A stretch of DNA of 64,000 nucleotides, taken from NCBI GenBank assembly GCA_030576275.1, contig JALIBN010000012.1:124001-188000 (forward strand). The letters run 5' to 3'. Below are positions 36,801 through 44,631 of the stretch, in pieces. The position numbers and the translations under genes are program-made. The stretch comes from Pseudomonadota bacterium. Lineage in GTDB: Bacteria > Pseudomonadota > Gammaproteobacteria > Nitrosococcales > Methylophagaceae. Every line of letters begins with the position of its first letter. Positions within the stretch are counted from its first letter, which is position 1. The notes under the pieces were generated by a model that was given only the letters and a program-made list of their open reading frames with translations, was not told the DNA's origin and made no database searches.

Positions 36801-37278
36801 GTATATCAAAATACATACCTAAGGCATACGCCATAATAACGGCTTCTAAGGCGAATAAAATAAAGGTAAAGGTCGCGTAGACAAACGAGGATATGGTCGA
36901 ACCGATATAGCCAAAACCTGCACCGCGTGTGAGCAAATCCATATCAAGACCAAACTTCGCAGCGTAGTAACTGATAGGTAGGCTGGTCAAAAAAATAATC
37001 AAACTGACAGCAAGAATTGCCCAGAATGCATTCACAAACCCATAATTAATAGCAAGCGTTCCGCCAATAGCTTCTAATACTAAAAACGAGATGGCACCTA
37101 ATGCCGTATTTGAAACACGAAAAATAGACCATTTTCTAAAAGAGTGTGGTGTAAAGCGTAAGGCATAATCTTCTAAGGTTTCATTGCCTACCCACGTATT
37201 GTATTCGCGACGACTTTTAATGATACGCATTGGTGCATTGTGTTCAGGAGGATCTAACAATGCATCATTTGTATTCAA
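33865..37278 (-). CDS. Hybrid sensor histidine kinase with an NCS1 permease input domain
   Basis: An 1137-residue fusion. Residues about 25-490 form an NCS1 (purine/cytosine permease-like) transporter with many helices (GLDMDLLTRGAGFGYIGSTI; LIPQVGEQVDFLRFMPEKT). Residues 510-550 contain nine cysteines including CSICERE and CSLCCCLDVRCDDACK. Two more helices follow, then a HisKA domain with His697 in GISHELRTPLNSILGY, an ATPase domain (VEDTGPGIK; GGTGLGLTISKLL) and a receiver with Asp982 in IIFMDLAMPEMDGW, plus a short helical tail. The design is that of a transporter-kinase sensor, like CbrA but with NCS1 in place of SSS. The ligand may be urea, an amide or a nucleobase. Confidence 0.93.
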   Translation of the reverse strand: MNTNDALLDPPEHNAPMRIIKSRREYNTWVGNETLEDYALRFTPHSFRKWSIFRVSNTALGAISFLVLEAIGGTLAINYGFVNAFWAILAVSLIIFLTSLPISYYAAKFGLDMDLLTRGAGFGYIGSTISSFVYATFTFILFALEAVIMAYALGMYFDIPLYIWYLISAIVIIPLVTHGVTLISKIQMITQPIWLILMALPFICILLKEPQTIRGLMSFSGESGYDSSFNIYMFATAVGIGMALIPQVGEQVDFLRFMPEKTAKNKLGWYLGVILAGPGWIFIGMLKMFAGVLLAYLALTVNKSPEEAVNPTHMYEVGFSYVFSNPEIILAVTVFFVVISQIKINITNAYAGSLAWSNFFARLTHSHPGRVVWLVFNIAIATMLMLLDVFQALEQVLGLYSNIAIAWITAVVADLVINKPLGFSPKGIEFRRAYLYDINPVGVGAMVVASFFSVLAFIGVFGLEAQAFSSFIAMVTALICSPAIAWLTKGKYYLARQPFIFHPSKKTEICSICEREYEINDIAHCPAYQGPICSLCCCLDVRCDDACKPHAKLSEQWKAVMMKLLPKSAWSYIDSGIGHYLLLMVLTFLLLASIFGLIYLHIELTVTDNAAYVLLELRAAFIKAFSALVLVSGIIVWWLILTSKSRKVAQQESNYQTGLLQREIVLHDHTDKELQQARLVAEQANQAKSRYITGISHELRTPLNSILGYAQLLDNNASDEVKNRHAVKVILRSGDHLLSLIEGTLDIARIENGKLRFDVKSLRLPEYIQHIISMFELQAINKGLKFNCKISADIPRVVRADQKRLSQILLNIIGNAVKYTQTGSINLRFNYAREFLSMEVEDTGPGIKSSELETIFESFVRGTESKGVGGTGLGLTISKLLTDLMGGEINVGSQVGVGTLFKVRLFLPRVIIEEELSALTMRMPIGYRGPKRKILVVDNESVDRELLINILEPLGFEVQEAASGAECLQLYPQFQPEIIFMDLAMPEMDGWETIHLIRNVHRHDVLIGIISANAFDKNLENSSGVSDKDFILKPVNLLELINWIGDRLSLEWVLPEQIAEISASSNANDSPLPSREVLNQLLEMIDMGYVVGVRKLITKIAQQDTDYGPFITDIRRMTDNFELESMKIFIEERLTDV

Positions 37279-37473
37279 TTTATTGCCTTGATATGTTTAT
37301 TAAGGTAGTTATTATCTAGCGTGTATCTAGATCGCCTCGGCTAACCAAAAATTTATACATTTATCATGCCTGAAATGCAAGTCGTTGATTGGTAGTGCTT
37401 TTATTTTTTTACCTATTGGAATAAAAGTTTATTGCACCAAAAAAGATCATAGCTAAGATATGGTTCATAAATC

Positions 37474-37968
37474 ATGGAGCGAGTAGCCATGATTTATATT
37501 CGCAATGTAGGGTTTATTAATCAGGCTTTAGAGCAATTACAGGATTGGAATAAGCAGGGTATAGAGCTTGAAGTCAGTGTCAATATCGCTTCACATCATC
37601 TACGGTCTGGGCCATTTTTCTTGCAACTTTCTGAGGCTTTCGCTGCACATTCAACTGTGAATGCTCATTCATTGCAACTAGAGGTATTAGAAAGTAGTGC
37701 TTTAGGTGACCTTGATGCCATCAGCAAGATTATTAAAACGGTTCAACATAAACTCGGTGTTAATGTCGCGCTAGATGATTTTGGCAGCAGATATTCGTCA
37801 TTAACACATTTACGAAATCTATCTGCTAACACGCTCAAGATAGACCAAAGCTTTGTCCGGGATATACTCGAAGCTCCAAGTGACTACGCCATGATTGAAG
37901 GTGTTATTGGTCTAGCTAATGCCTTTAATAGTAAGGTTATTGCTGAAGGAGTCGAGTCACATGTTTAA
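37474..37968 (+). pseudogene. Truncated EAL-domain gene
   Basis: A 164-codon frame covers the middle and much of the end of an EAL phosphodiesterase: LEVSVNIASHHLRSGPFF, LQLEVLESSAL, VALDDFGSRYSSLTHL, LKIDQSFVRDIL and KVIAEGVES. The N-terminal part with the EAL motif itself is missing, and the frame ends right after EGVES, before the final strand. Without the EAL glutamate, catalysis is not expected. The sequence continues directly into a response-regulator fragment, indicating a deletion junction. Confidence 0.75.
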
Positions 37969-38444
37969 GGTTTGATCTTAATATGCCTGGCCTTAGTTAT
38001 TACGGTGGTGTTGCTCAGCTCACGGCAGCAAATCCCAATACGCCAGTCATTGTAGTGACCTCATCTGAAGATCCGAAGGATACCCAGCTTGCGCTTAAAG
38101 CCGGGGCATTAGGCTACATGTCAAAAGCGATGAAAAGCAGTGACATGCTCAAAGCAATTCAACTTATGTTGAACAGTGGCATTTCTCTTCACCCGAATAA
38201 TCAGTTAGCAAACGATTCATCATCGACCTCTGCCACTAGTGAACCTGCTTCGCTTGATAAGTTAACGCCTAGACAACAAGAAGTTCTCAACCGGCTATGT
38301 GAGTGCGAATCAAATAAAAGTATAGCGCTCAATCTGGACTTAAGTAAACAGACGCTTAAATTACACGTTCGCGCCATACTTCATGCGCTTAATGCAGAAA
38401 ATAGAACGCAAGCTGTCATTGCGGATAAGCGTTTATTGTTTTAA
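37968..38444 (+). pseudogene. 5'-truncated response regulator with LuxR-type domain
   Basis: An open frame picks up a receiver domain exactly at the phosphoacceptor, RFDLNMPGLSYYGGV (Asp codon at 37974), and continues with TPVIVVTSSEDPKDTQLAL, GALGYMSKAM and a full LuxR helix-turn-helix (LTPRQQEVLNRLCECESNKS). The first half of the receiver is absent. ATG at 37983 could still produce a 153-residue protein with an intact DNA-binding domain, but no ribosome site is seen. Probably the remnant of a narL-type gene fused to the EAL relic by deletion. Confidence 0.7.
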
Positions 38445-38519
38445 AAAAACGGCTAAAATCGGAATGACGATATTTGTTAAGTTTGTACTGTTTATCTCTT
38501 AGCCCGAGTTCAGGTTAAA

Positions 38520-39443
38520 CTAGACTGTGTTCGATAATCTCGCTTTTTTTCTATGTTGATTTCGGCCAATAAGCACTAGCGCTAACCCCCCTAACATCAT
38601 CGCTGCCGCGATTAAGAAATGCAGTGTGATGGCTTCATCAATTAGCCAATGCGCCCCAAATGCTGCGAATAATGGCACGAGCAACTGACAGGCTGAAGCT
38701 AAGCTAGAAGATAGTCTTGGTAGGGCTTTATACCAAATAATATAGCCTAATCCGGATGTTACTCCGCCTGATAATATCGCCATGGCCATGCCAATAGGCG
38801 TTAAATTGATAACATCAGTAAAAGCTAAAGTTACGGCAATTAATAGCAAAACCATCGGTAAAGTACGGTAAAAATTATAGGCGGTATCTGTAATTGGGTT
38901 TAATGAATGCCGACCATTTAAGCTATAGCTTGCCCACGTGTACGCCGAGATAATTACCATCACTAAACCCCACCATGAAGGCGAGGTTAACTTCGGGTAC
39001 ATCAAATACACTAAACCGATCAGGGCCAAAATCAAACCCAACCATTCAGCGCCATGCAATTTATCACCGTTACGCAGTGCATAGCCGATCATCGTTAGTT
39101 GAACTACACCTGCCAATATTAATGTCCCTGTCGCGGTACTTATGGCGACATAACCATAAGAAAATGTCAGGGCATAGATGAATAAATAGATACTGGTTTT
39201 CCAGTCGCCTTTTTGGCTTGGAACCGTTGTCGTTTTTATTTTATTCTTGTTGGTTTGCCGCCCTGCTGATAGTGCCATGACAATAAATAACATGACAGCG
39301 CCCGCCCCTAAGCGAAATGACGTAAAACTCACTGGGTCAATAAAACCGTTATCTAGTGTCCAACGGCAAATAATGGCATTGGCCGAAAATCCCAATATGG
39401 CTATTAGCGTATATAACGTGGTCTGTAAAAAATAGCGACGCAA
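38520..39443 (-). CDS. EamA/DMT-family transporter
   Basis: A 307-residue membrane protein with ten probable helices in two EamA repeats (LIAILGFSANAIICRWTL at the start; TWASYSLNGRHSL opening the second half; AALMLGG-like segment near the end as AAAMMLGGLALVLIG). Drug/metabolite exporters of this type move amino acids, nucleosides or amines; no substrate is implied. Single gene, head-on to the response-regulator relic. Confidence 0.85.
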   Translation of the reverse strand: MRRYFLQTTLYTLIAILGFSANAIICRWTLDNGFIDPVSFTSFRLGAGAVMLFIVMALSAGRQTNKNKIKTTTVPSQKGDWKTSIYLFIYALTFSYGYVAISTATGTLILAGVVQLTMIGYALRNGDKLHGAEWLGLILALIGLVYLMYPKLTSPSWWGLVMVIISAYTWASYSLNGRHSLNPITDTAYNFYRTLPMVLLLIAVTLAFTDVINLTPIGMAMAILSGGVTSGLGYIIWYKALPRLSSSLASACQLLVPLFAAFGAHWLIDEAITLHFLIAAAMMLGGLALVLIGRNQHRKKARLSNTV

Positions 39444-39491
39444 TGTATTTAGCCTTGGTGATGTTTAACGGTAAGTTGCTGAGAGAGGATC

Positions 39492-40148
39492 TTAACCTTC
39501 CCCCTTATGTACCTCATTAATCCATTCTTCCATGGTGATAACGCCACCTTCTTTTTCTGGTCGACCTTGATCTTTTGGTGGCAAAACATCCTGCATTAAG
39601 TCAACACGCTTCCAACCTGCTAGCGGTGTTGTCTCTTTTTGGCCTGGAACGTAATGCGATAATTCTTTCAGTTCATATTTATGTATATAACGCGGACAGT
39701 TCACCCACATTTTTGATAATTTCACGCGGACGATCATTTCTGCTTCATTGAAATGTTCCATTAATGGGTCATCTTTTGAGGCCGTGGCTTCACCATGAAA
39801 GCGTATACGATGGGGTGTTTCAAAATCGAGGAATAAAATACCGACTTTGTTAGTTTGTTCAATATTACCCATAGAATAAAACATGCCATTACCATCATAA
39901 GAAGGGAAGGCAATGCTTGTTTGATCAACTACTTTTACAAATCCGGGTGCGCCGCCTTTATAAGAAACAGTTGGTTGGCCATTCTGATCAACGGTAGACA
40001 GGAAAAACATCGGGCGACTTTCTATAAAGCCTTGTTCTTCTTCACCAATTTCATTTTGAACGATAATATCTTCCAAACGATCGGCTAATTTGCGTGTTTC
40101 AAATTCATCTTGTAAAGCGCGATGTTTATCGCCATATATTTCACTCAT
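39492..40148 (-). CDS. Pyridoxamine-phosphate-oxidase-fold flavin protein
   Basis: A 218-residue protein with the split-barrel fold: FIESRPMFFLSTVDQNGQPT is the flavin-phosphate-binding strand, followed by SYKGGAPGFVKVVDQTSIAF and VGILFLDFETPHRIRFHGEA. The N-terminal helix and C-terminal extension (CPRYIHKYELKEL; the PRYIH element is a family mark) fit a PNPOx-like subfamily of uncertain substrate. It lies 48 bases from the EamA gene, same strand. Confidence 0.85.
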   Translation of the reverse strand: MSEIYGDKHRALQDEFETRKLADRLEDIIVQNEIGEEEQGFIESRPMFFLSTVDQNGQPTVSYKGGAPGFVKVVDQTSIAFPSYDGNGMFYSMGNIEQTNKVGILFLDFETPHRIRFHGEATASKDDPLMEHFNEAEMIVRVKLSKMWVNCPRYIHKYELKELSHYVPGQKETTPLAGWKRVDLMQDVLPPKDQGRPEKEGGVITMEEWINEVHKGEG

Positions 40149-40438
40149 TATGTCGGCCTCAGAAGTTAAAGTAAGGCATGGAATTTAACATGCTTGATTT
40201 GGATATGCTCAATAAAGAAAAGCTGTGGTATTAAATTTAGCTAAGGTATAGTGATAGCTACTATTTTTGGTTTAATGATGTTGATAAAAGAGTAGCTACG
40301 TACAATCGTTTTTACCACTTGTAGTTATGGGAATAATTCATTTTACCTATCGTATGGTTTTGTGGATAATGAGTATCAATCAGGCAATTCACAAGGAGTT
40401 GCTCTAGATGAATCACTTTTAGATAAGAAGGAATGGAA

Positions 40439-40957
40439 ATGAAAAATACAGTACCAGAAATTACATTTATAACCCGTGTACGTGATGCAAGCCTCGGTGG
40501 TGATAATCCTTTCCGCTGGCAGGATGTTACAAGCAGTGACATCTTCAAAGGTAAAAACATTGTGGTACTTGCCCTACCAGGCGCGTTTACCCCAACATGT
40601 TCAAGCACTCATCTCCCAGGTTTTGAAGCTAAATATGATGAATTTAAAGCCAAAGGTGTTGATGAAGTCTATTGCTTAAGCGTTAACGATGCCTTCTCAA
40701 TGTTCCAATGGTCTAAAAACTTAGGTATCGAAAAAGTAAAAATGCTTCCTGATGGTAATGGTGATTTCTCTCGCCTAATGGGCATGTTAGTGAAAAAAGA
40801 AAACCTAGGCTTTGGTAGTCGTTCATGGCGTTATTCTATGCATGTGGTTGATGGTGAAATCAAACAACTATTTGCTGAGCCAGGTTTAATAGATAACTGT
40901 CCTGATGACCCATTTGAAGTAAGTGATGCTGACACAATGCTGAACTATTTAGCTTAA
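40439..40957 (+). CDS. Peroxiredoxin, Prx5 type
   Basis: A 172-residue thiol peroxidase. The peroxidatic Cys is in LPGAFTPTCSSTHLPGFE; other landmarks are YCLSVNDAFSMFQWSK and FGSRSWRYSMHVVDGEI. It reduces peroxides with glutathione/glutaredoxin or thioredoxin. ATG at 40439 is preferred over 40433, since AAGGA would otherwise touch the start codon. The glutathione reductase gene follows after 81 bases including a strong terminator, a functional pairing through glutathione. Confidence 0.92.
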   Translation: MKNTVPEITFITRVRDASLGGDNPFRWQDVTSSDIFKGKNIVVLALPGAFTPTCSSTHLPGFEAKYDEFKAKGVDEVYCLSVNDAFSMFQWSKNLGIEKVKMLPDGNGDFSRLMGMLVKKENLGFGSRSWRYSMHVVDGEIKQLFAEPGLIDNCPDDPFEVSDADTMLNYLA

Positions 40958-40978
40958 TAACAACATTTAGCGTTTAAA

Positions 40979-41012
40979 CAAGGCACCAGATACACGTATC
41001 TGGTGCCTTTTT
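40979..41012 (+). terminator. Rho-independent terminator between peroxiredoxin and glutathione reductase
   Basis: AAGGCACCAGATAC and GTATCTGGTGCCTT pair perfectly (14 pairs) over a two-base loop, followed by TTT. It lies 22 bases after the peroxiredoxin stop. It also rules out an upstream in-frame start for the next gene at 41003. Confidence 0.9.
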
Positions 41013-41038
41013 ACAGTGATAGCGAAAAGGTAAAAACA

Positions 41039-42394
41039 ATGAAATATGATTATGATCTTTTTGTAATTGGTGCCGGTTCTGGTGGGGTACGCGCTAGTCG
41101 TATGGCTTCGTCATTTGGCGCCAAAGTCGCTGTATGTGAAGACCTCTATATGGGTGGAACCTGTGTCAACGTAGGTTGTGTTCCCAAAAAACTTTATGTG
41201 TACGCCTCTGAATATTCACGCCATTTTAATGAAAGCAAAGGTTTTGGATGGAGTACGGGTGAAATAGCTTTTGACTGGGCTACTTTACGTGATAATAAAA
41301 TCGAAGAAATTACCCGATTAAATGGTATTTATGATGGCATTTTGAGTAATGCGAAAGTTGAAGTTTTAAAAGGTCGAGGCAGAATTGTAGATGCGCATAC
41401 GGTTGAAATTGATGGCAAAAAATATACGACTGAACGCATCTTGCTTGCTGTTGGTGGGTGGCCTTTCATTCCTGACTTTAACGGGCGGGAACATGTTGTT
41501 AATTCGAATGAGATTTTTGACTTAGAGACGTTTCCCCAGCGGTTGGTTGTCGTCGGTGGAGGTTATATCGCCGTCGAGTTTTCTGGTATTTTCAATGGCC
41601 TCGGTAGTGAAGTGACACAGCTATATCGTGGTGAAATGTTTTTGCGTGGCTTTGATGATGAAGTACGTCATTTTGCTGCACAAGAAATAGCTAAAAAGGG
41701 TGTGAATTTACGATTCAATACGGAAGTCACATCAATTGAAAAGCAAGCTGATAAATCATTAAAAGTTAACTTGAGTGATGGTTCATCCATCATTGCTGAT
41801 GCCGTGCTTTATGCCACAGGGCGTAAACCACAGTTAGATGATCTTGGCATGGAGAACGTTAATATTAGGTTGTCTGATAATGGCTATATCAAGGTCAATG
41901 ACCATTTTCAAACCAGTGAACCGAGCATTTATGCTCTAGGCGATGTTACTGGTGGCATGGAGTTGACGCCTGTCGCACTTGAAGAAGGCATGACTTTAGC
42001 CCGCGCGCTTTATAATAATCAGTCATGGAAAATTGACTATAGCAATATAGCGACTACGGTGTTTTGCCAGCCCAATATTGGCACGGTAGGTATGACAGAA
42101 GAGCAAGCAAGAGCTGACTACTCGAATGTAGTTAAGTATCGGTCTAGTTTCCGAGCAATGAAACACACCATTAGCGGTTCAGACGAGCGGACATTAATGA
42201 AATTGTTGGTTGATGCTGATACCGATAAAATACTCGGGGTACACATGGTTGGTCCTGATGCTGGTGAGATTATGCAGGGGATAGCGATTGCCATTAAAGC
42301 GGGTGCAACTAAGGCTGATTTCGATGCAACTATTGGCATTCATCCTACGGCTGCTGAAGAATTTGTAACGATGAGAGAGCCTGCAACTGATTGA
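41039..42394 (+). CDS. gor: Glutathione-disulfide reductase
   Basis: A 451-residue flavoprotein disulfide reductase. The N-terminal FAD motif is LFVIGAGSGGVRASRMA, the redox cysteines are in GGTCVNVGCVPKKLYVYAS, the NADPH motif is VVVGGGYIAVEFSGIFNGLG and the C-terminal catalytic His lies in GIHPTAAEEFVTM. AAAAGG precedes ATG 41039. It keeps glutathione reduced, of use for glutathione-linked formaldehyde handling as well as for the adjacent peroxiredoxin. Confidence 0.96.
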   Translation: MKYDYDLFVIGAGSGGVRASRMASSFGAKVAVCEDLYMGGTCVNVGCVPKKLYVYASEYSRHFNESKGFGWSTGEIAFDWATLRDNKIEEITRLNGIYDGILSNAKVEVLKGRGRIVDAHTVEIDGKKYTTERILLAVGGWPFIPDFNGREHVVNSNEIFDLETFPQRLVVVGGGYIAVEFSGIFNGLGSEVTQLYRGEMFLRGFDDEVRHFAAQEIAKKGVNLRFNTEVTSIEKQADKSLKVNLSDGSSIIADAVLYATGRKPQLDDLGMENVNIRLSDNGYIKVNDHFQTSEPSIYALGDVTGGMELTPVALEEGMTLARALYNNQSWKIDYSNIATTVFCQPNIGTVGMTEEQARADYSNVVKYRSSFRAMKHTISGSDERTLMKLLVDADTDKILGVHMVGPDAGEIMQGIAIAIKAGATKADFDATIGIHPTAAEEFVTMREPATD

Positions 42395-42421
42395 TTCAGA
42401 CTAAGAAAATTCCTGAGTAAC

Positions 42422-42441
42422 GTTAGGGGTTTTCCTCTAAC
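42422..42441 (+). terminator. Weak hairpin after gor
   Basis: GTTAGGGG and CCTCTAAC pair with one G-T wobble around TTTT, 28 bases after the gor stop. No T-run follows, so termination ahead of pqqA is possible but not certain. Confidence 0.4.
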
Positions 42442-42534
42442 ACTATGTTTTCCATCTAGGTATTATATGAATCATGGTTACCGGGGCGTATTTGGAAACC
42501 TACATTTAATATTAATTTTTGAGAGGTATTTATC

Positions 42535-42606
42535 ATGTGGACTAAACCAGAATATTCAGACATGCGTTTCGGTTTCGAAGTAACAATGTACATCTGCAAC
42601 CGTTAA
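42535..42606 (+). CDS. pqqA: PQQ precursor peptide PqqA
   Basis: A 23-residue peptide beginning MWTKPEYSDMRFGFE and ending TMYICNR. It carries the E-x3-Y pair (Glu15, Tyr19) that PqqE crosslinks to make pyrroloquinoline quinone, and the MWxKPxxxDxRxGFEVTMY pattern is diagnostic of PqqA. GAGAGG lies 9 bases before the ATG. A strong terminator follows at once and tpiA points the other way, so this copy is separate from pqqBCDE. PQQ is the cofactor of methanol dehydrogenase in Gram-negative methylotrophs. Confidence 0.95.
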   Translation: MWTKPEYSDMRFGFEVTMYICNR

Positions 42607-42622
42607 GCAAAACTTAAAATAT

Positions 42623-42662
42623 AAAAAAGCCCCAAGCTCGAAAGACCTTGGGGCTTTTTTTA
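42623..42662. terminator. Bidirectional terminator between pqqA and tpiA
   Basis: AAAAAAGCCCCAAG and CTTGGGGCTTTTTT form a long GC-cored stem with a 10-base loop and a T-run on both strands. It ends the pqqA transcript and the fba-fbp-tpiA transcript from the other side. Confidence 0.92.
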
Positions 42663-42675
42663 ACTGAATTCAGTG

Positions 42676-43497
42676 CTATATTTTATTGGGCTTCAGTGCT
42701 GCGGCAAAGCAAATTTGAATAAACTTATCTACATCTAATGATGCACCACCAATTAAGCCACCATCTACATCTGGTTTTGAGAAAATAGCAGCGGCATTAT
42801 TGGCATTAACACTGCCACCATAAATGATCCGTAATGATTCGGCGGTAGTTGCATCATGTTTAGCGATACGTTCACGCATAAATGAATGCACATCTTGAGC
42901 CCATTCAGGTGTGGCAGATTTTCCTGTGCCAATAGCCCAAACTGGTTCATAGGCAAAGACCGTCTGAGCGAGTGCTTTTGACCCTTTAGATTCAATAAGT
43001 ACATCTAGTAAGCGAGCAATCACTTCTTCAGTTTTACCTTTAGCATAGTCTTCTTCTGTTTCACCGATGCATATGATAGGCGTTAAACCATGGCTGGTGG
43101 CCATTTCATATTTTTGTGCCACAATCTTATCTAGAACAAATTGATCTAATTCTAATGTTTCGTATATACAGCGTCGTTCAGAGTGGCCAATTAGAACATA
43201 GTCACAACCAAAACCTTGCAACATGGATGCTGAAATCTCACCAGTGTAAGCACCCTCATCGTAGGCCGATACGTTCTGAGTACCCCAGTGTAATGATGAT
43301 CCGGTTAAAATTTCCTGTGTTTCTTTCAAATACACCGAAGGTGGAAATATAGCGATATCTAATGCTGAAGCTTTTCCATCTTTGGCGAGCATGCTCTCGA
43401 GTAGTTCTGCCTGATGTAAAATATTTTCTAGTAGTATTTTTGAGCTTTCAATTGGATTATTCATTTTCCAATTTCCGGCAACGAGCGGCTTACGCAT
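42676..43497 (-). CDS. tpiA: Triosephosphate isomerase
   Basis: A 273-residue isomerase. Conserved parts are VAGNWKMNNPIESS (active-site Asn/Lys), VLIGHSERRCIYE (active-site His), VFAYEPVWAIGTGKSATPEW (catalytic Glu and loop 6) and YGGSVNANNAAAIF with GLIGGASLD. It is about 20 residues longer than common TpiA, mainly in the region after the first active-site strand. It closes the operon fba-fbp-tpiA. Confidence 0.96.
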   Translation of the reverse strand: MRKPLVAGNWKMNNPIESSKILLENILHQAELLESMLAKDGKASALDIAIFPPSVYLKETQEILTGSSLHWGTQNVSAYDEGAYTGEISASMLQGFGCDYVLIGHSERRCIYETLELDQFVLDKIVAQKYEMATSHGLTPIICIGETEEDYAKGKTEEVIARLLDVLIESKGSKALAQTVFAYEPVWAIGTGKSATPEWAQDVHSFMRERIAKHDATTAESLRIIYGGSVNANNAAAIFSKPDVDGGLIGGASLDVDKFIQICFAAALKPNKI

Positions 43498-43556
43498 AAT
43501 AGTAACCTCGTGAGTATTTTAGCTTTTCAAACAACGGCCTTATTGCTGTTCCGTGA

Positions 43557-44558
43557 TTAATCAAGATGGTAAGACACGACTCTTTCGACTTCATTTTTTG
43601 AACCCAGAATAACCGGAACGCGTTGATGAATGGAGTCAGGAACAATATCAAGGATACGTTCACGACCAGTAGAGCATTGACCGCCAGCCTGTTCGACAAT
43701 ATAGCCCATTGGGTTGGCTTCATACATGAGGCGAAGCTTGCCTGATTTAGAGGTGTCTCGAGTATCTTGCGAGTAGATGAAAATGCCGCCTCGTGTCAGG
43801 ATGCGATAGACTTCTGCCACCATTGAAGCCACCCAACGCATATTGAAATTAACACCACGCGGCCCCTCCTCACCTTGCATACACTCATCAATATAGCGCT
43901 GTACTGGTGTTTCCCAAAAACGATGGTTCGAGATGTTGATAGAAAACTCTTTGGTATCTTCAGGAATGGTCATATTGGGATGGGTCAACACAAATTCACC
44001 CACATCTTGATCAAGCGTGAAGCCATTAACACCCTGCCCTGTGGTTAGGATCATCATGGTTGAAGGTCCATACAATACAAAACCGGCACATACTTGCTCT
44101 GCACCTGTTTGTAGGAAATCTTCAAGGGTCGCATCAATGCCATCTTGACCTTTCATAATTGAGAAAATGGTGCCGACAGTTAGGTTAATATCGATATTTG
44201 ATGAGCCGTCTAGAGGGTCGAACAATGCTAAATATTTGCCCTTAGGATATTGCTCTGGAATAGGAATAAAGTCATCTACTTCTTCTGAAACCATACCCGA
44301 TAAGTGGCCAGTCCACTCTAATGCACCCACCATAATGTCATTGGTAATGATATCGAGTTTTTTCTGTGTTTCACCCTGAACATTTTCAGTTCCAGCACTG
44401 CCCAACATGCCTGTCATCGCACCACGACTGACGGTATGTGAAATTCGTTTGCAGGCATTAGCAATATCGACAAGCAACAAGGTTAAATCACCGGTTGCAT
44501 CTGGCAATGTCCTTTGCTGTTCAATCATGAACTGCGTAAATGTTTTTTGAATACTCAT
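43557..44558 (-). CDS. fbp: Fructose-1,6-bisphosphatase, class I
   Basis: A 333-residue phosphatase. The metal site is [26 protein letters not shown]; other landmarks are [20 protein letters not shown] and [17 protein letters not shown]. It dephosphorylates fructose-1,6-bisphosphate to fructose-6-phosphate, needed for gluconeogenesis and for sugar regeneration in the ribulose monophosphate cycle. It lies between fba (73 bases upstream) and tpiA (59 bases downstream). Confidence 0.96.
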   Translation of the reverse strand: MSIQKTFTQFMIEQQRTLPDATGDLTLLLVDIANACKRISHTVSRGAMTGMLGSAGTENVQGETQKKLDIITNDIMVGALEWTGHLSGMVSEEVDDFIPIPEQYPKGKYLALFDPLDGSSNIDINLTVGTIFSIMKGQDGIDATLEDFLQTGAEQVCAGFVLYGPSTMMILTTGQGVNGFTLDQDVGEFVLTHPNMTIPEDTKEFSINISNHRFWETPVQRYIDECMQGEEGPRGVNFNMRWVASMVAEVYRILTRGGIFIYSQDTRDTSKSGKLRLMYEANPMGYIVEQAGGQCSTGRERILDIVPDSIHQRVPVILGSKNEVERVVSYHLD

Positions 44559-44631
44559 GCAATCGTTTCTCCAATTAATGTTCAGCCGTGCTAGCTTGCT
44601 TGCAGTGCCGCGTAGCTCAAATCGTTACTTA

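Noticed and set aside
41003-41038. N-terminal extension of glutathione reductase
   Set aside because: The extended start lies inside the terminator of the preceding gene, and a good ribosome site precedes 41039.
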